A stretch of 64,000 bases of DNA from Engraulis encrasicolus (GCF_034702125.1 NC_085875.1:47189270-47253269); one strand, 5' to 3'. Counted from the first letter of the stretch, positions 24,097-35,207 are shown. A program made the numbers and translations. Notes: generated by a model not told the origin, from the letters alone.

Positions 24097-24107
24097 AAAA
24101 GTTTTCA

Positions 24108-24318
24108 GGGGCGCTGTGGCGCAGGGCACTAAGCCCCCCACATTTGGGCTTGCATGACCATGGGGACCCCGGTTACAGTCCAGTCTAACCGGGGTCCCCG
24201 TGGGCATGCAAGCCCAAATTTCCCTGTCCTGCCCCATCTCTCTCTCCCAATCATTTCCTGTCTACTCTCATACTGTCCTGTAATAATAAAGGCCAAAAAG
24301 CCACAAAAAATACTTTCA
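24108..24318 (+). mobile_element. tRNA-derived SINE with internal palindrome
   Basis: Second copy of the same SINE family (GGGGCGCTGTGGCGCAGGGC), with the CT-rich body and the AATAAAGGCC tail. Its promoter half holds an inverted duplication: bases 24142-24175 and 24186-24219 are reverse complements with only two mismatches in 34, around a 10-base spacer. The B-box reads GGTTACAGTCC. The stem would give a stable hairpin if transcribed. Confidence 0.85.
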
Positions 24319-24444
24319 AAAAAGTTTTCACTAGCTCTAATTGTTGTAGTGCCAGAGTAAGACTAACTATAATGTATATTTCATGATCTCATAAACCTAT
24401 AGAATGACTTCAGTTACAGAACTTAGTTACAGAACTACCAGTGA

Positions 24445-24508
24445 GAGCACTGATGAAGGCAGAACCCTGAAACATCTGCAGAACCCTGAAATGTCTGCAC
24501 TATGCTCT
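24445..24508 (+). ncRNA. Hammerhead-ribozyme-like motif
   Basis: The order fits a type I hammerhead: GAGAGCA, then CTGATGA (core), AGG-CAGAA-CCT (stem II), GAA (core), ACAT...ATGT (stem III), then C at the cleavage position, then TGC that pairs back with GCA. A further TGCTCTC pairs with GAGAGCA distally. All invariant core bases are present. Stem II closes with A-U rather than the preferred G-C. The CAGAACCCTGAAA word is duplicated inside stem III. Catalytic activity is inference. Confidence 0.4.
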
Positions 24509-24859
24509 CGGAAAAAAACTCCTTTTCTAAAATGAGCAAATATGTCTCCCAAAACAAGTTAACAGGCAATATGTTGTCTTCTCACTATTGTCTATAATGA
24601 ACGCATTGAATGTTTTGGAAATGATACACATTTTTATTTGTTAGACAATTTACCAAACTTCATCAGAGTTGGGATTTGTATTAAGGATCCAATCTGAGAC
24701 CCTTCTCCCTTGGCCCAGGACAACTGACCCTTTTGCCCTTTTGCCCCTTTTAGTACAAGAAGACAAGCATATCAGATGGTAAGAATCAGGTAAGATCAAG
24801 TTACCATCTACTGTAACATTTAACCAAAGATTCTCTAGGCTCACCACGATCATTGCTTT

Positions 24860-25215
24860 AACCACTGAAGGAAGCTGGTCTCAGCTTCAGTGTGATCACA
24901 TGGGTTATCTACTCTTCTTTGTAGAGTCTAAACTAACGTCATGCACTGGCTCAAGAAGCACATAGTTTGTGTATTATGTGATACATCATCAAGCATATTT
25001 TAAGCCACCACCATAGCATTACAAATAGCCTAGGTATTGTACTTGTGGATTGACACAATGCACAACATTGTGAAGATCATCCGCAACAGTACTGGTAGAG
25101 TGGTTCGGTTGGGTAAATATGACGCAGGGTGCATGCATAGTGCACTTTTTATATATGCAGAAGGCAATACCAGGCGATAAAGAGGTCAAGTGCTACACAG
25201 TGGGGAGAAACTGGA
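24860..25215 (+). pseudogene. Decayed lectin gene fragment (upstream block and TM-exon start)
   Basis: At about 25160-25205 the sequence reads G-D-K-E-V-K-C-Y-T-V, matching the start of the membrane exon in genes B and C (G-D-x-R-E-V-K-C-Y-R-V), then diverges. The region before it (24860-25060) shares the words AACCACTG, CAGTGTG and AGCCACCACCA with the upstream region of gene C. No further exons follow. I read this as the relic of a fourth lectin copy. Confidence 0.5.
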
Positions 25216-25236
25216 CTGGTGTCAAACAGTACAGCA

Positions 25237-26205
25237 TGGTATATGGGTGGTTGACGTTTAAGGGCGTAACGCAAAAAAAAAAAAAAGTTTTTCAAATTCC
25301 TGAAAAAAATGATGGATAAAAATTGGAAAAAAATAGAAAAAAATAAAGCACTCAGTGGTCTGTGGAATTTCACCTTATTTTTTGCCATTTTTGGGAAAAT
25401 GTGTCCTGCATCAACACATAGCATAGGCATGTCACACCGCAGGAAAATGGAGTCACACCACAGGGAATTCACTGTATTATGGCCATTTTAATCCTTTTGT
25501 ATACATGACTGACATCTGAGCTCATGCTAACTTGATAATGATATTGTGTTTAATCTTAATATGTGTTTTCATTAATAAAAAAACTTTTTTTTCCTCCTAT
25601 AAGAGCAGTCACACCACAGGACACCATAAAATGAACCTAAGCATTGCGTGACAGAAAGATTGCAATATGAAGACATAGTAAGAGGTTAAGAGTCACCTTA
25701 AACTTCCACAGCACTCTCCAATAACTGAGGTACTGACTGGTTAGGAGCCAGTCTTTAAGACCCTTGTAGTTGGCCTTGCAGCTGCCCATTCACAAACATT
25801 GACATACATGTCACCCCACAGGACGCAATTTGTGTTACGAAATTGAACTTGAAGTTAATATTACTGTCTTGAGTTTTTTCCACATTCACATATCTTAATC
25901 TAAAGTTAAGATTTATGCAATCATGCCAAATGCTTCATACATTATTCAAAATGTTGTTGGTTAATTTATATATATATTATTATATATTGTTTCATTAATG
26001 TTACAGTCACACCGCAGGAAATTTGACATATAAACCTTTACATAAATCTTAACAAAAATGTTTCTTCTCATCTAAGACTAATATGAAACATAATGTACCA
26101 CATCTTCTTTCATAGACATTTGTTTTTTAAAGGAAAATAACAGTTTTGTAGGTTTTTAACCAATGTTACAAAAAAACAAGGTGTCACGTCTCCCACCCAT
26201 ATATA
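25237..26205. repeat. Element with recurring TCACACCRCAGGA motif
   Basis: The 13-base word TCACACCGCAGGA or TCACACCACAGGA (with small variants) occurs at about 25433, 25452, 25609, 25811 and 26008. The block starts TATATGGGTGGTTGACGT and ends with CGTCTCCCACCCATATA, its imperfect complement. This suggests one MITE-like unit with internal motifs. There is no coding sequence. Confidence 0.55.
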
Positions 26206-26398
26206 GTAGCCTAGGGTTCATCTGGTGAGAGTGTGAAGAGGAACAAGAATGTTCTATGCACAAATGTATGTAGGCTACAGTATATCATAGACCAGTAAGA
26301 CTGTGATAAACTACTGCTATAAACTTGCAACAAGTTCCTTCAGCGCTGCAGCCCTGTCAGAGGAAGCTTTCTAGCTTCATTTTTTTCTTTGAAATTGT

Positions 26399-28291
26399 AT
26401 GGCAGAGATGGCTGACCAAATTAATGGAAATGTTGATCATATACAGCGTTTTGATTTTGATGAAGATGATGTATACGCCAATGAAGAAACAACAGCAAGT
26501 GAAAGAAGAGATGAAATGGAAAACAAGGAGGAAGAGTCTACTGGTAAGTGATAACTGTCCCATTCAAATCAAATTAAATAAGGGGTCATACTTGGTATTT
26601 ATGTTTCATGTTTGCTTAAATGCTTTTGTAAAAATCTGCATTTTTTTCTCTCCATTTTAAGGCTGTGATGAGTTTGATAATTCAGTCAGTAGAGCAGAGG
26701 ACTTATCAAACCTCTTGCATTCTGCAATGAACCCTTTAAGAGTCTTCAAATTATTATTTTTAGTGCTATTCCAAAACATTTGCAGCCCATTGTATACTAG
26801 TCTGAGCCCCTTTTTAGTGTAGTTAGCAGTTACACACTATTAATAGTACTTACTTAACCAATCGAGCACATTGTGAGGACATCCAATAAACATTTGGAAA
26901 TGAATATGACTAAAAGCAACTTGTAGTGTGTAATGATGGTCTTCTCACCTGTGCAGGAGGTGATTTCAGAGAGGTAAAATGCTACAGAGTGTCTGTAGTG
27001 AGTCTGGTGCTGCTGTGTCTTCTGCTGCTGGCCATCATTATATCAGTGGCCATCAAAGGAACTGTGGACAGACAGCAGCTACAGAATGAAATACAGCTAC
27101 AGCAATTCATGAACAACAACCTGACCCAGGAAAAAGACCAACTGAAGACAGCAATCACCATCCTGACCCAAGAGAAAGAACAGTTACAGACAGAGAATAA
27201 CAACCTGACCCAGGAAAAAGACCAACTGCAGGCAACAATCAGCCATCTAAACAAGCTGTGTGAGTAATTAAATGGGCTGTGTTGACAAAAAGTACTGTAC
27301 TTTATCTACAAAAAACTAGATGCGTGGGGCTTACATAAAACCTATTATGTGATACAAGGCAGCTTATGTGCTGCATGGTCAGAAACAATGACACTCCTCT
27401 GTGTATACTGTATCAATTGCCCTCTTAAAAATCTCCAATGGGGGCAGAGAGTCCATACATAATATCTTCTGCAACTCATTCCATAGGTAAGGGGCATAAA
27501 ATGAAAAGCCTGTTTTCCCTAATTCAGTGTAAGGAGTGCAAGACTGTAGTAATAATTTGTTTGAGGAACATCTACCATAATATAAATTGCAATAAAAAGT
27601 CAATAAAATGCAGATATAATAGGGAAGTTTGCCCAATGCCTTAGCAATAAAAAGTAACATGCAATTTACGCCTTAAATACTAACAAGGCCATAGATAGAG
27701 GAGAGCACTGTTTAATTACTCCATCCATCAACCTGCTGGGTTTGGGTATCAATCTGGCAACCCCTTGGCGCTAACATAACCAATATGTCTGAATTATTAC
27801 AGGGGGGTGGAAGAGTTTTGGTTCCAGTCTTTACTACATTTACAGCGATAAGAAAAGTTGGGCTGACAGCAAACAGCACTGCATGGATCTAGGAGCTCAT
27901 CTGGTGATCATTGACAGTCAGGAGGAACAAGAATTTATCCTCGAACGAATAAAGACAAGAGCCTGGATTGGTCTCAGTGATTTGGAGACTGAGGGTGTCT
28001 GGAAATGGGTAGATGGCAACAATCTTGGCAAACCCAGGTAAGATTATTTGAAATTATCCATTTAAAGTAGAAACTGTTTAATTGTATAGTATGTCCAAAT
28101 GAATTGCTGCAGTTTTAACAGGAGAGAAATGCCTTATTTGTTGATATAACTTCAGATTCTGGATGCAGGGTGAACCAAACGACCAGGATGGTGGTGAAGA
28201 CTGTGTAGAGATAATAGCTTCACAGAAACCGTTAGCCAGCTGGAAGGATCATGTCTGTGGGATCACCAAGAACTACATCTGTGAGATATAA
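26399..28291 (+). CDS. C-type lectin receptor B (CD209/CLEC4-like)
   Basis: Predicted type II receptor of 272 residues (269 if the second in-frame ATG at 26408 is used). Exons: 26399-26543, 26957-27259, 27803-28037, 28156-28291, phases 1, 1, 2 as in genes A and C. Tail: ADQINGNVD replaces the DQIYGNVD of gene A, so the first tyrosine is lost, while DDVYAN keeps the second. The membrane segment follows YRVSVVSL. The stalk is the longest of the three, with three LTQEKDQL-type units and two NLT sequons. The lectin domain has QHCMDLGA, WIGL and EPN, but WKD (28241-28249) instead of WND, changing a calcium ligand. A deletion removes the SIYAE segment seen in A and C. All four core cysteines are present. 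The junction codon at the domain start is Trp instead of Cys. A possible poly(A) signal ATTAAA is at 28299. Glycan binding may be altered. Confidence 0.85.
27690..27770 (-). mobile_element. SINE remnant before lectin B domain exon
   Basis: The words GAGAGCACTG, AATTACTCC and TCAATCTGGCAACCCCTT match the end of the SINE that is fuller at 29640-29935. A homologous remnant sits in the same place in gene C (36685-36785). The remnant ends about 35 bases before the exon-3 acceptor. Confidence 0.65.
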
Positions 28292-28699
28292 TGTTGACAT
28301 TAAAGTTCTCTTTTTTGCTGTTTTCCTGGTCTCGCATGGCCTCTAATTATCAACATTTCCTTAGCTGTTAATCCTTCATTACCATAGCCACTTGACTGCA
28401 CCTTACAAGGTTTATATATCTCCATTGATTACCACATTCACACCTTGGATATCTCATAAATGTCATGGTATGCGCATGGAAGGGGGGAAATAAGTGGCTC
28501 CTAGCCTCCTACTGTACATACTTGTGCCTGTTGGTATTAAACACCTTTTCATTTCTGCTTTTCCACTTCATTGACAGGCACTTCCACTTTATTTTAATCA
28601 TCAGTTTATTTTTAATTTTACATATTTTTATTTTTTCCCCCTCATTTTATTTTATTTTCAAATGCATTCTACTTCTTTTTCTTACTTGAAAACATTTAT

Positions 28700-28870
28700 C
28701 TTTATTGTACTTTTATTTCTATTTTATTTTTGCATTTTAATTACTCTCCTATTGTTAATTCACTGAAGCTTTGTTTTACTTTCCCTACTGTTATGTATTT
28801 GTTTTGATTGTAAAGTGTCCTTGGGTATCTTGAAAGGCGCTCAAAAATAAAATGTATTATTATTATTATT
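28700..28870 (+). mobile_element. LINE 3' tail downstream of lectin B
   Basis: TTGTAAAGTGTCCTTGGGTA, followed by GAAAGGCGCTCAAAAATAAA and a (TTA)n tail, is the typical 3' terminus of fish L2/Rex-type LINEs. The upstream 250 bases are T-rich and could be more of the same element. Confidence 0.7.
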
Positions 28871-29639
28871 AGCAGGGATGTTGATTTCATATTACTGAAA
28901 ATGGCATCAATATCACATGCCTTTTGATGTTCAATTAATAAACTATATTCAAATGTGTTATTACAAACACAGTGACAGTACATTTTTCATGATGTTTTAA
29001 ATAAATGATGTAGTACAATTGTAAACATAGGCCTTCTTGTCATTTATTTATGGATGCCTGGCCCCTGCTGCCAGTCTACTTGTGCAATTCTCAACACAAT
29101 TTATCTGCTAGTGATGCTGGCCATGTTTATGTATGGTTCACTTCCGAGGGGTCTGGGTACACTTTGGAGTGTTCACATATGCAGAAAATGCTGAGTTACA
29201 GATTTGAGATCGCTGAAAGGGACCAGGAGTGAAAACACCCTTATTGAGGTGGTCTCAATGCAGTTTGACAAGTTACACTTGTGACTAGGTGTAATCACTT
29301 AAAAAGAGCTCTAGAGGACCGGGTATGATCAAAAAGAGGACTGACACACCATAAAAGTCTAGCAAGACCAGAAAGAGCAGCCAGTTCTTTTTGTAATACA
29401 CTCACTATATAAACAAAAACAGAACGGAGTCCTTTTGCTGTCGGTTCACTTTTTGGTCCACTTAAAGAGGACTGAGTTTGGTTAACTTAAGAGGACTAGG
29501 TGTGAAAATACCCTAATACTCACGATGCCATGCTGTAACTAGTGCAACTTGCACCAATGTGTGTATTTAATAACTGAGATCTAGAGTTTTGAAGTTCCCT
29601 TCTTCCCTCACACTCAGTGCATACACACGGTGTGACAAC

Positions 29640-29935
29640 TGAAAATGAAATGAAAGCCCAACTGGGAAACTCCAACTTCCATTGTCATTGTGACACAGCA
29701 CTCCACAGCACACAAGTGTTCACTGCACACAACGAAATTGCATTTATCCCTCACCCATGCAAGGGAGCAGTGCAGTGGGACGATACCATGCACAGGGTAC
29801 CTCAGGCATGGAGGAGGATGGGGAGAGCACCGATTGATTACTCCCCCCACCAACCTGGCGGGTCGGGAGTCGAACCGACAACATTTGGGCTACAAGTCTG
29901 ACGCCCTAACCGCTTACCCATGACTGGCCCTAACT
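29640..29935 (-). mobile_element. Composite tRNA-like SINE, minus strand
   Basis: Contains ACAACGAAATTGCATTTATC and GCAAGGGAGCAGTGCAGTGG. The tRNA-like part GGCGGGTCGGGAGTCGAACC precedes TTTGGGCTACAAGTCTGACG and CCCTAACCGCTTACCCATGA. This is a common fish SINE read from its 3' end. Not a functional tRNA: the cloverleaf is not complete. Confidence 0.7.
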
Positions 29936-30294
29936 CTGTGCCTGCATCATCACGCACTGTGCATCATCACATTAATCTTATTTTTTACTTACTGCATGTT
30001 TGTCACACGTACCAGTAGTTATATGAGCTTGTCCAAATGCATGTAAATTCTATCTATGGAAGATAGAAAAATAATACAAGCGACAAGCAACTCAATTGGT
30101 ACGGTAAGCACTGCAGATTTTAATAACGGCAACCAGAGAGATTGATGCCAAGAACATACAGAAGTCTCAAGAACACATCTTTGACATGTCACAGAACAAC
30201 TCTCCCTAAATACAGGTTTTCTCTCCCTACATGGAAATGGAGTGAGACCTTTTGTTGTTTGTTTCTTCTCGTGGGTCATTGGGAAGGTTTGTCA

Positions 30295-30425
30295 CCAAAT
30301 ACAACACAATATACAATACAATATCTTTTATTTGTCATTGTGACAAGCACAACGAAATTGTGCATTCCTGGTTGAAGCAAAAATAAATCAAAATAAAAAT
30401 AAAATAAAAAAATGGAATAAAAAGA
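30295..30425 (-). mobile_element. Retroposon tail, minus strand
   Basis: An ACAATACAATA-type tail, then TCTTTTATTTGTCATTGTGA and ACAACGAAATTG, matches the 3' region of a fish LINE/SINE family in reverse orientation. An A-rich stretch follows. Confidence 0.6.
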
Positions 30426-30520
30426 ATGGTATGTATATAAAAACTATGCTTTTGATGCAAAATTCAGTTCTGTGATGGCCGCTGCATAGAAACTGTTTTT
30501 CAGTCCATTACATTACATTA

Positions 30521-31657
30521 TGTAGCAAAGTGGGCTTTGACGTTCCTTTTTCATTTGCGGTGCGTGCGTCATCACGTCACACCGACCTATCAGCTGATCT
30601 CACAGCTGATTTCATTCCAGCTGAGACGCCGGCTTTTCGCAAGCACTCCGAAAGCATTCAGCAGCCCAGCATAAGTTAACTTGCGCAGGTGGCGCATGTG
30701 GCCGAGTTCAGTGTGTGCGTGAATGTAGTCTGTGTGAATGAGTGTCCTGTTATGTCGTGGTGAGAGCACGAGTCATTTGTTTATTTTGTACATTTTCTTT
30801 GAGGGATGTTTCTTTCTTCTGTTTGATTATTTTCTTTTGACTTGAGTTGAAACTTCAATTTGAATTATTTTGTTTTTGTTTCTGTAACTACTGAGTGTGC
30901 ATGGCTTGTAGCCTAAACCAATGCCCCTGGCCTGATTGTTGTTACTAATTCTCATCAGTCCTGCTCTCGCCTGTAGCAACCTCTTTCTGTGGCGAGTTAG
31001 ATTTTGCTGGTGGGCCCTGCAATTCAGTTTATTTCATTTTGTTTGTCTTTATTTGCTGGGCAAGTGGCAGGCCCTTGATTACCCCTTTATTTACCCTTGT
31101 CTTTTCTGTTAACAGGTGCAGGTAATCCCAGAGGGAGGTCCTCTTCCCCCCCCTGGTGGTGGGTCCGGTCACGTGGTGTGCAGTGAATTGCAGTGCAGTG
31201 CAGTGTTACCTGTGTGTGAGTGCAATAATTCACCTTCACTTAGTGTGTGCATGGGCACGAGTGTTTGTGTGTACTTATCCAAGGCCTATACAGGGGGCTT
31301 AGTATAATTCCCCCCTCTTGGGTGCACCTGCCCTGTATTTGAGAACCCTCCCTTTTGTACCGATTTGTGTGAGTGTGTATGTGAGTGTGAGTGTGTGTGT
31401 GCATTGTGGTGAGAAATATTTTAACTGTCCGGATTTTTATATTTATATGTGCAATTGTTAATAAAGAGATTATTTTGTTACGGAATCCACGTTTCCTCGT
31501 TAATGCAACAGAACTTGTGTGGGGGTCAAATCTAAGGTTTTCATACAGTCCCTGGGCTGTAGTTCCCATTCTTATCCCAGGGTGGCGTAGTCTATTTAGT
31601 AAGAAAAACTGTGAAATTTAGAGTTTAAAACTCTCCTGTCCTTACCACTTGGTTACA
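30521..31657 (+). mobile_element. Putative solo LTR
   Basis: The block starts TGTAGCAAAG and ends GGTTACA (TG...CA termini). It is flanked by the 4-base repeat ATTA (30517-30520 and 31658-31661) and contains AATAAAGAGATTATTTTG near 31459 as a polyadenylation signal. The flanks are the two halves of one LINE tail (CATTACATTA on the left, ATTACATTATATTTGGCAGG on the right), consistent with insertion into it. No internal gag/pol sequence is present. Confidence 0.6.
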
Positions 31658-31745
31658 ATTACATTATATTTGGCAGGTGCTTTACAACCAAAGCCACTTT
31701 CAAAAGAGGAAAACACAAACATCGGGGAATTCCATAGTGTGTGGA
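31658..31745 (-). mobile_element. LINE 3' tail, minus strand
   Basis: TTTGGCAGGTGCTTTACAAC followed by CAAAGCCACTTTC is the reverse complement of the LINE tail seen at 16440-16490. It appears to have been split by the putative LTR on its left. Confidence 0.65.
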
Positions 31746-32984
31746 ATTGTTTTTGCATACCTTCTTCCTGGCCAATTTATTAATGATTGCAGACTCACTG
31801 ACTACCAAAAGGTCAGAGGGTGATCAATCTTTTCTGCATTTTACCGTCTTTTGGTTACAGACATTGAAATGCTTACTTCAAAGGCGTGTGGGCCACTAAA
31901 GGCCACTGCAAAGTGCTATGAGCATGTGTATGTGGTATTACAGTATTTCTCAATTGGTTTTGTACATTTCTCGAATCTCTCTCGCAATTTGCAAAACATA
32001 TTATCCATTCTCGAAACAACTTAAACAAATGGGAAAACACTGTGGATGACCTGCAAAACCACGTCTCTTGCTCAAAATCCCTAGTTTGTCTATCGAAACC
32101 AAGTTTTTGTGTCAATGAACCTGTCAGTGCCAGCAGAATGGTTAGTGATTATGTCATAGTGTATGGACGAGCTAGTCAAATTGATCTGTCATGTTTTCAA
32201 TTGACTAGTTCACTCTTGAGGATCTTTTCTGAAGCGAAATGTTGTTTAGATTGGATGGGAAATATGGTACATTCGACTAGATAAACATTTAGAGTATGAC
32301 CTATTTATTGACAGACATCTCATTCCAAAATAGAAAAAAGCCAACTCTGGTTGAGGTGTCAAAATGCACCCTCTACCACCACTTTTTACTTGTTTTGCAG
32401 GCCCATGTGAATAAGAATAGGCCTATAGAACTGTAAAGCAAAATAAATATATTTTTACCTGTGAGCAATTTACCAATTCAGTACAGTGCTCAACGCATTA
32501 TGACAGTTTGGTAAATCATTTTGCATGGCAAGATATGCAAACTATGACCTAGGACCTAAATGTTTTGGGGGGTGAGATAGTTTCATGTATTCAGTGACAA
32601 AGCTTTTTGAGAGATATGACAAAAGCAATTGAGAACATACAGAAAAGCTGAGAATTGTACACAACCATTGGACGAAAGCATTTAGTATATGCTGAAAACT
32701 ATGAGAAACTGATTTTATCGTGTGCACAGCTAACACCAGGAAGTTACAATAGAACAAAAAGTTTTGAGAATTATTATTCTGTTGTGAGAAACACAAAACC
32801 AATTGAGAAAACTGCAAATCACCATTCCATGCAGTTTGTTAAAAAGTGTGTGAGTACCATTTGTCATATCTGCAGCAACACTTACACAGTAAAGACTAAT
32901 CTCCAAGCCTATCAACACTAACTTCCTGGAACCTGCACTCTGAGTTCATAGAGGACTAATGTAACATGTCTATCTAAAGCAACC

Positions 32985-33830
32985 ATAACCACTTCTGCTG
33001 TCTGCTGTGTGGTAACATATTAGAATTTGATTTCTGGCCGTTCCTATCTATCTAGAGCTATTCTATCTATCAGCATACACCAATATGGTGAGCCACCAAA
33101 TGTCAACACAAACATCACCCCTAGTGATAACCAGAGGTGGAAGAAGTACTGAAGTTGTGTACTTAGGTAAAAGTAGAAGTATCCTGCGAAAAAAATACTC
33201 AAGTGAAAGTAAAAGTTGTACACCAAAAATGTACTTAAGTAAAATTCCTAAGTACTGACTTTTAAATGTACTTTTTGAGTATAAAAGTACAAGTAGGCCT
33301 ACTCGCGCAATGGCTGTCTTTCTCCATGTCTGCCAACTTGATCCAATGGGAAAACGTTTCTGCAACGGTATTCGGTTCTATTTGAACATGACTATGGAGT
33401 ACTGTTAATGTTTTAAAAGTATCTTTTCTGACTCGCTGTCAGTTTGGAAGACGCCTCCCTGCCCTCAGCTGAGGCTACTCAAATATCCACGAAACACAAC
33501 AGGAAAACCTAGGATAAATGTAACTAGTAACTAAGTCTTCTTCTAGAAATGTAAGGAGTAGAAAGTACAAGTAATTTTCAAAAAATGTAACTGAGTAAAA
33601 GTAAAAGTCTGCATTTTTATTTTTACTCAAGTAAGTACAAATTCCAGAAAAAAACTACTTAAGTACAGTAACGAAGTAAAAATACTTAGTTACGTTCCAC
33701 CTCTAGTGACAACATGGAGTTTGGACAGCCCTTTTAGAGAGATCAGAGCTTGCTGATTGCTGTATGTTGGCTGCGGAAGCATATACACTAAGCACCATTT
33801 TAGGCCTCAGAAACCCCATAATGCAATATG
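32985..33830 (+). repeat. Orphan copy of gene C upstream region, split by a MITE
   Basis: The block TCTATCTATCAGCATACACC with GAGCCACCAAATGT (33050-33100) resembles 34965-35010 upstream of gene C. The block GCGGAAGCATATACACTAAG with ATTTTAGGCCT (33770-33815) resembles 35080-35120. A hAT MITE (33132-33705) separates the two halves. No lectin exon follows, so this is a duplicated upstream segment only. Confidence 0.5.
33132..33705. mobile_element. hAT-type MITE (CAGAGGTGGAA family)
   Basis: Starts CAGAGGTGGAAGAAGTACTG and ends TTACGTTCCACCTCTA. It is full of AAGTA/TACTTAAGTA words, a very common fish hAT-derived family. The 8-base flanks GTGATAAC (33124-33131) and GTGACAAC (33706-33713) match at 7 of 8. 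Confidence 0.88.
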
Positions 33831-33989
33831 TGTAAGCGTTTGATTTCTTCCCCATCTGGGGGACAAGCTGGGGACAAGTTTTTTTTTCGTAGCCTCTTTG
33901 TGCAGATGGGCCCACTGGCAGGCCTGATGGCGCTTGGCTGAAAAGGCTCAACTACCTCATGACAGCATGGCTATGAAATTACCAAGAGC

Positions 33990-34130
33990 CTTAAAGGTGT
34001 ACTGTGTGGGATGGTGTTCAAAAATAGGATTGCTACTATGCTGCTCATTAAAGCTGTGCTGCCTATTGACAAATGTCATCTTTTCATGTATGTTTACGAA
34101 ATAATAAACTAATATTTAGTAGTAAAGCCC
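33990..34130. repeat. Partial copy of the 61 kb fold-back family
   Basis: AAAGGTGTACTGTGTGGGAT, followed by CTGCTCATTAAAGCTGTGCT and GCCTATTGACAAATGTCAT, matches one arm of the inverted-repeat element at 60845-61580. Confidence 0.7.
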
Positions 34131-34435
34131 GATTCGCACGGGATAAATATTACCTATGGACCCCTGGCAATTCGCAGTTACCCCCGGACCTCCGTGAGTT
34201 TTCGGGGCGCATTCGGACGGAATAAATAAATGTCTGTTATTTACTCAATTCACAGACATTATGAGGGGGTTCAGCCTATGTGAAATTACCCCAGGACGTA
34301 GGTGTTTCGCCGAAATACAGTAGGTAATTCACGGCTGAATTATTACCTCACAAATCACGGACATGGCACATTCGCACAGGACTAAGAACTCAGACATTCT
34401 CCGTAATTATTCCGAATTACCGGGGAAGCTTTTAC
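34130..34435. repeat. Unclassified repeat rich in GAATTAC/ATTCGCAC words
   Basis: AGCCCGATTCGCACGGGATA opens a block in which ATTCGCACGG/ATTCGGACGG and GAATTACC-type words recur. It looks like a MITE but I could not find a second terminus. Confidence 0.4.
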
Positions 34436-35207
34436 CAGTGTTTAGAGTTAATTGGTTAATTCAGATAATTAGGTTAATAGCTTGTTTAGACAACCTTTTT
34501 GCATGATATGCTAATTTTGTGAGATATGAATATTGGGTTTTCATGAGCTGTATGCCAAAATCATCAATATTAAAACAAAACAAGACCTGAAATATTTCAG
34601 TTGGTGTGCAATGAATGTAAAACATATGAAAGTTTATTTTTTATCATTACATTATGGGAAAAAATGAACTTTAACACAATATGCTAATTATTTGAGAAGG
34701 ACCTGTAGTAGTATGGTTGAATACAGTCACATGCACAATTAAAGGCACACACAGTTAACCAGTTTCATCTCCAGATATGGTATGTGTTTCATATCATCTT
34801 CAAAATGAGTACTACATCTCTAATCAACTGTCAGTACAGAACAAAATAACACTGAATCCTTCTTTGATCAAGTTGTCCCCTGACCCTTAACCACTGTTGC
34901 TAGCTCTGCTCTCTGCTCCAGTGTGGTCATGTGTGTCACGATTTGCATGGATACTTACACGTAGGCTATCTATATCAGCATGGGTTTGAGCCACCACCAA
35001 ATGTAGAAACAATGTTTGACCAATATATCTGTTCTATGTTGAAGCTGGTTCAGAGAGTTTCCAACAAACCTTGTACATTAGCAGAAGCGCACACTACAGT
35101 ATATCAAACACCATATTAGGCCTTACCAGAGATAAGCAACACTTGCAGCATTTGAAGAAGTAAATCTCTGTGACATCCTCAGAGAGTTGGTCTGAATCAA
35201 ATCAAAT

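Noticed and set aside
29860..29920. tRNA gene
   Set aside because: The tRNA-like words are part of a SINE read in reverse; no complete cloverleaf or anticodon loop could be drawn.
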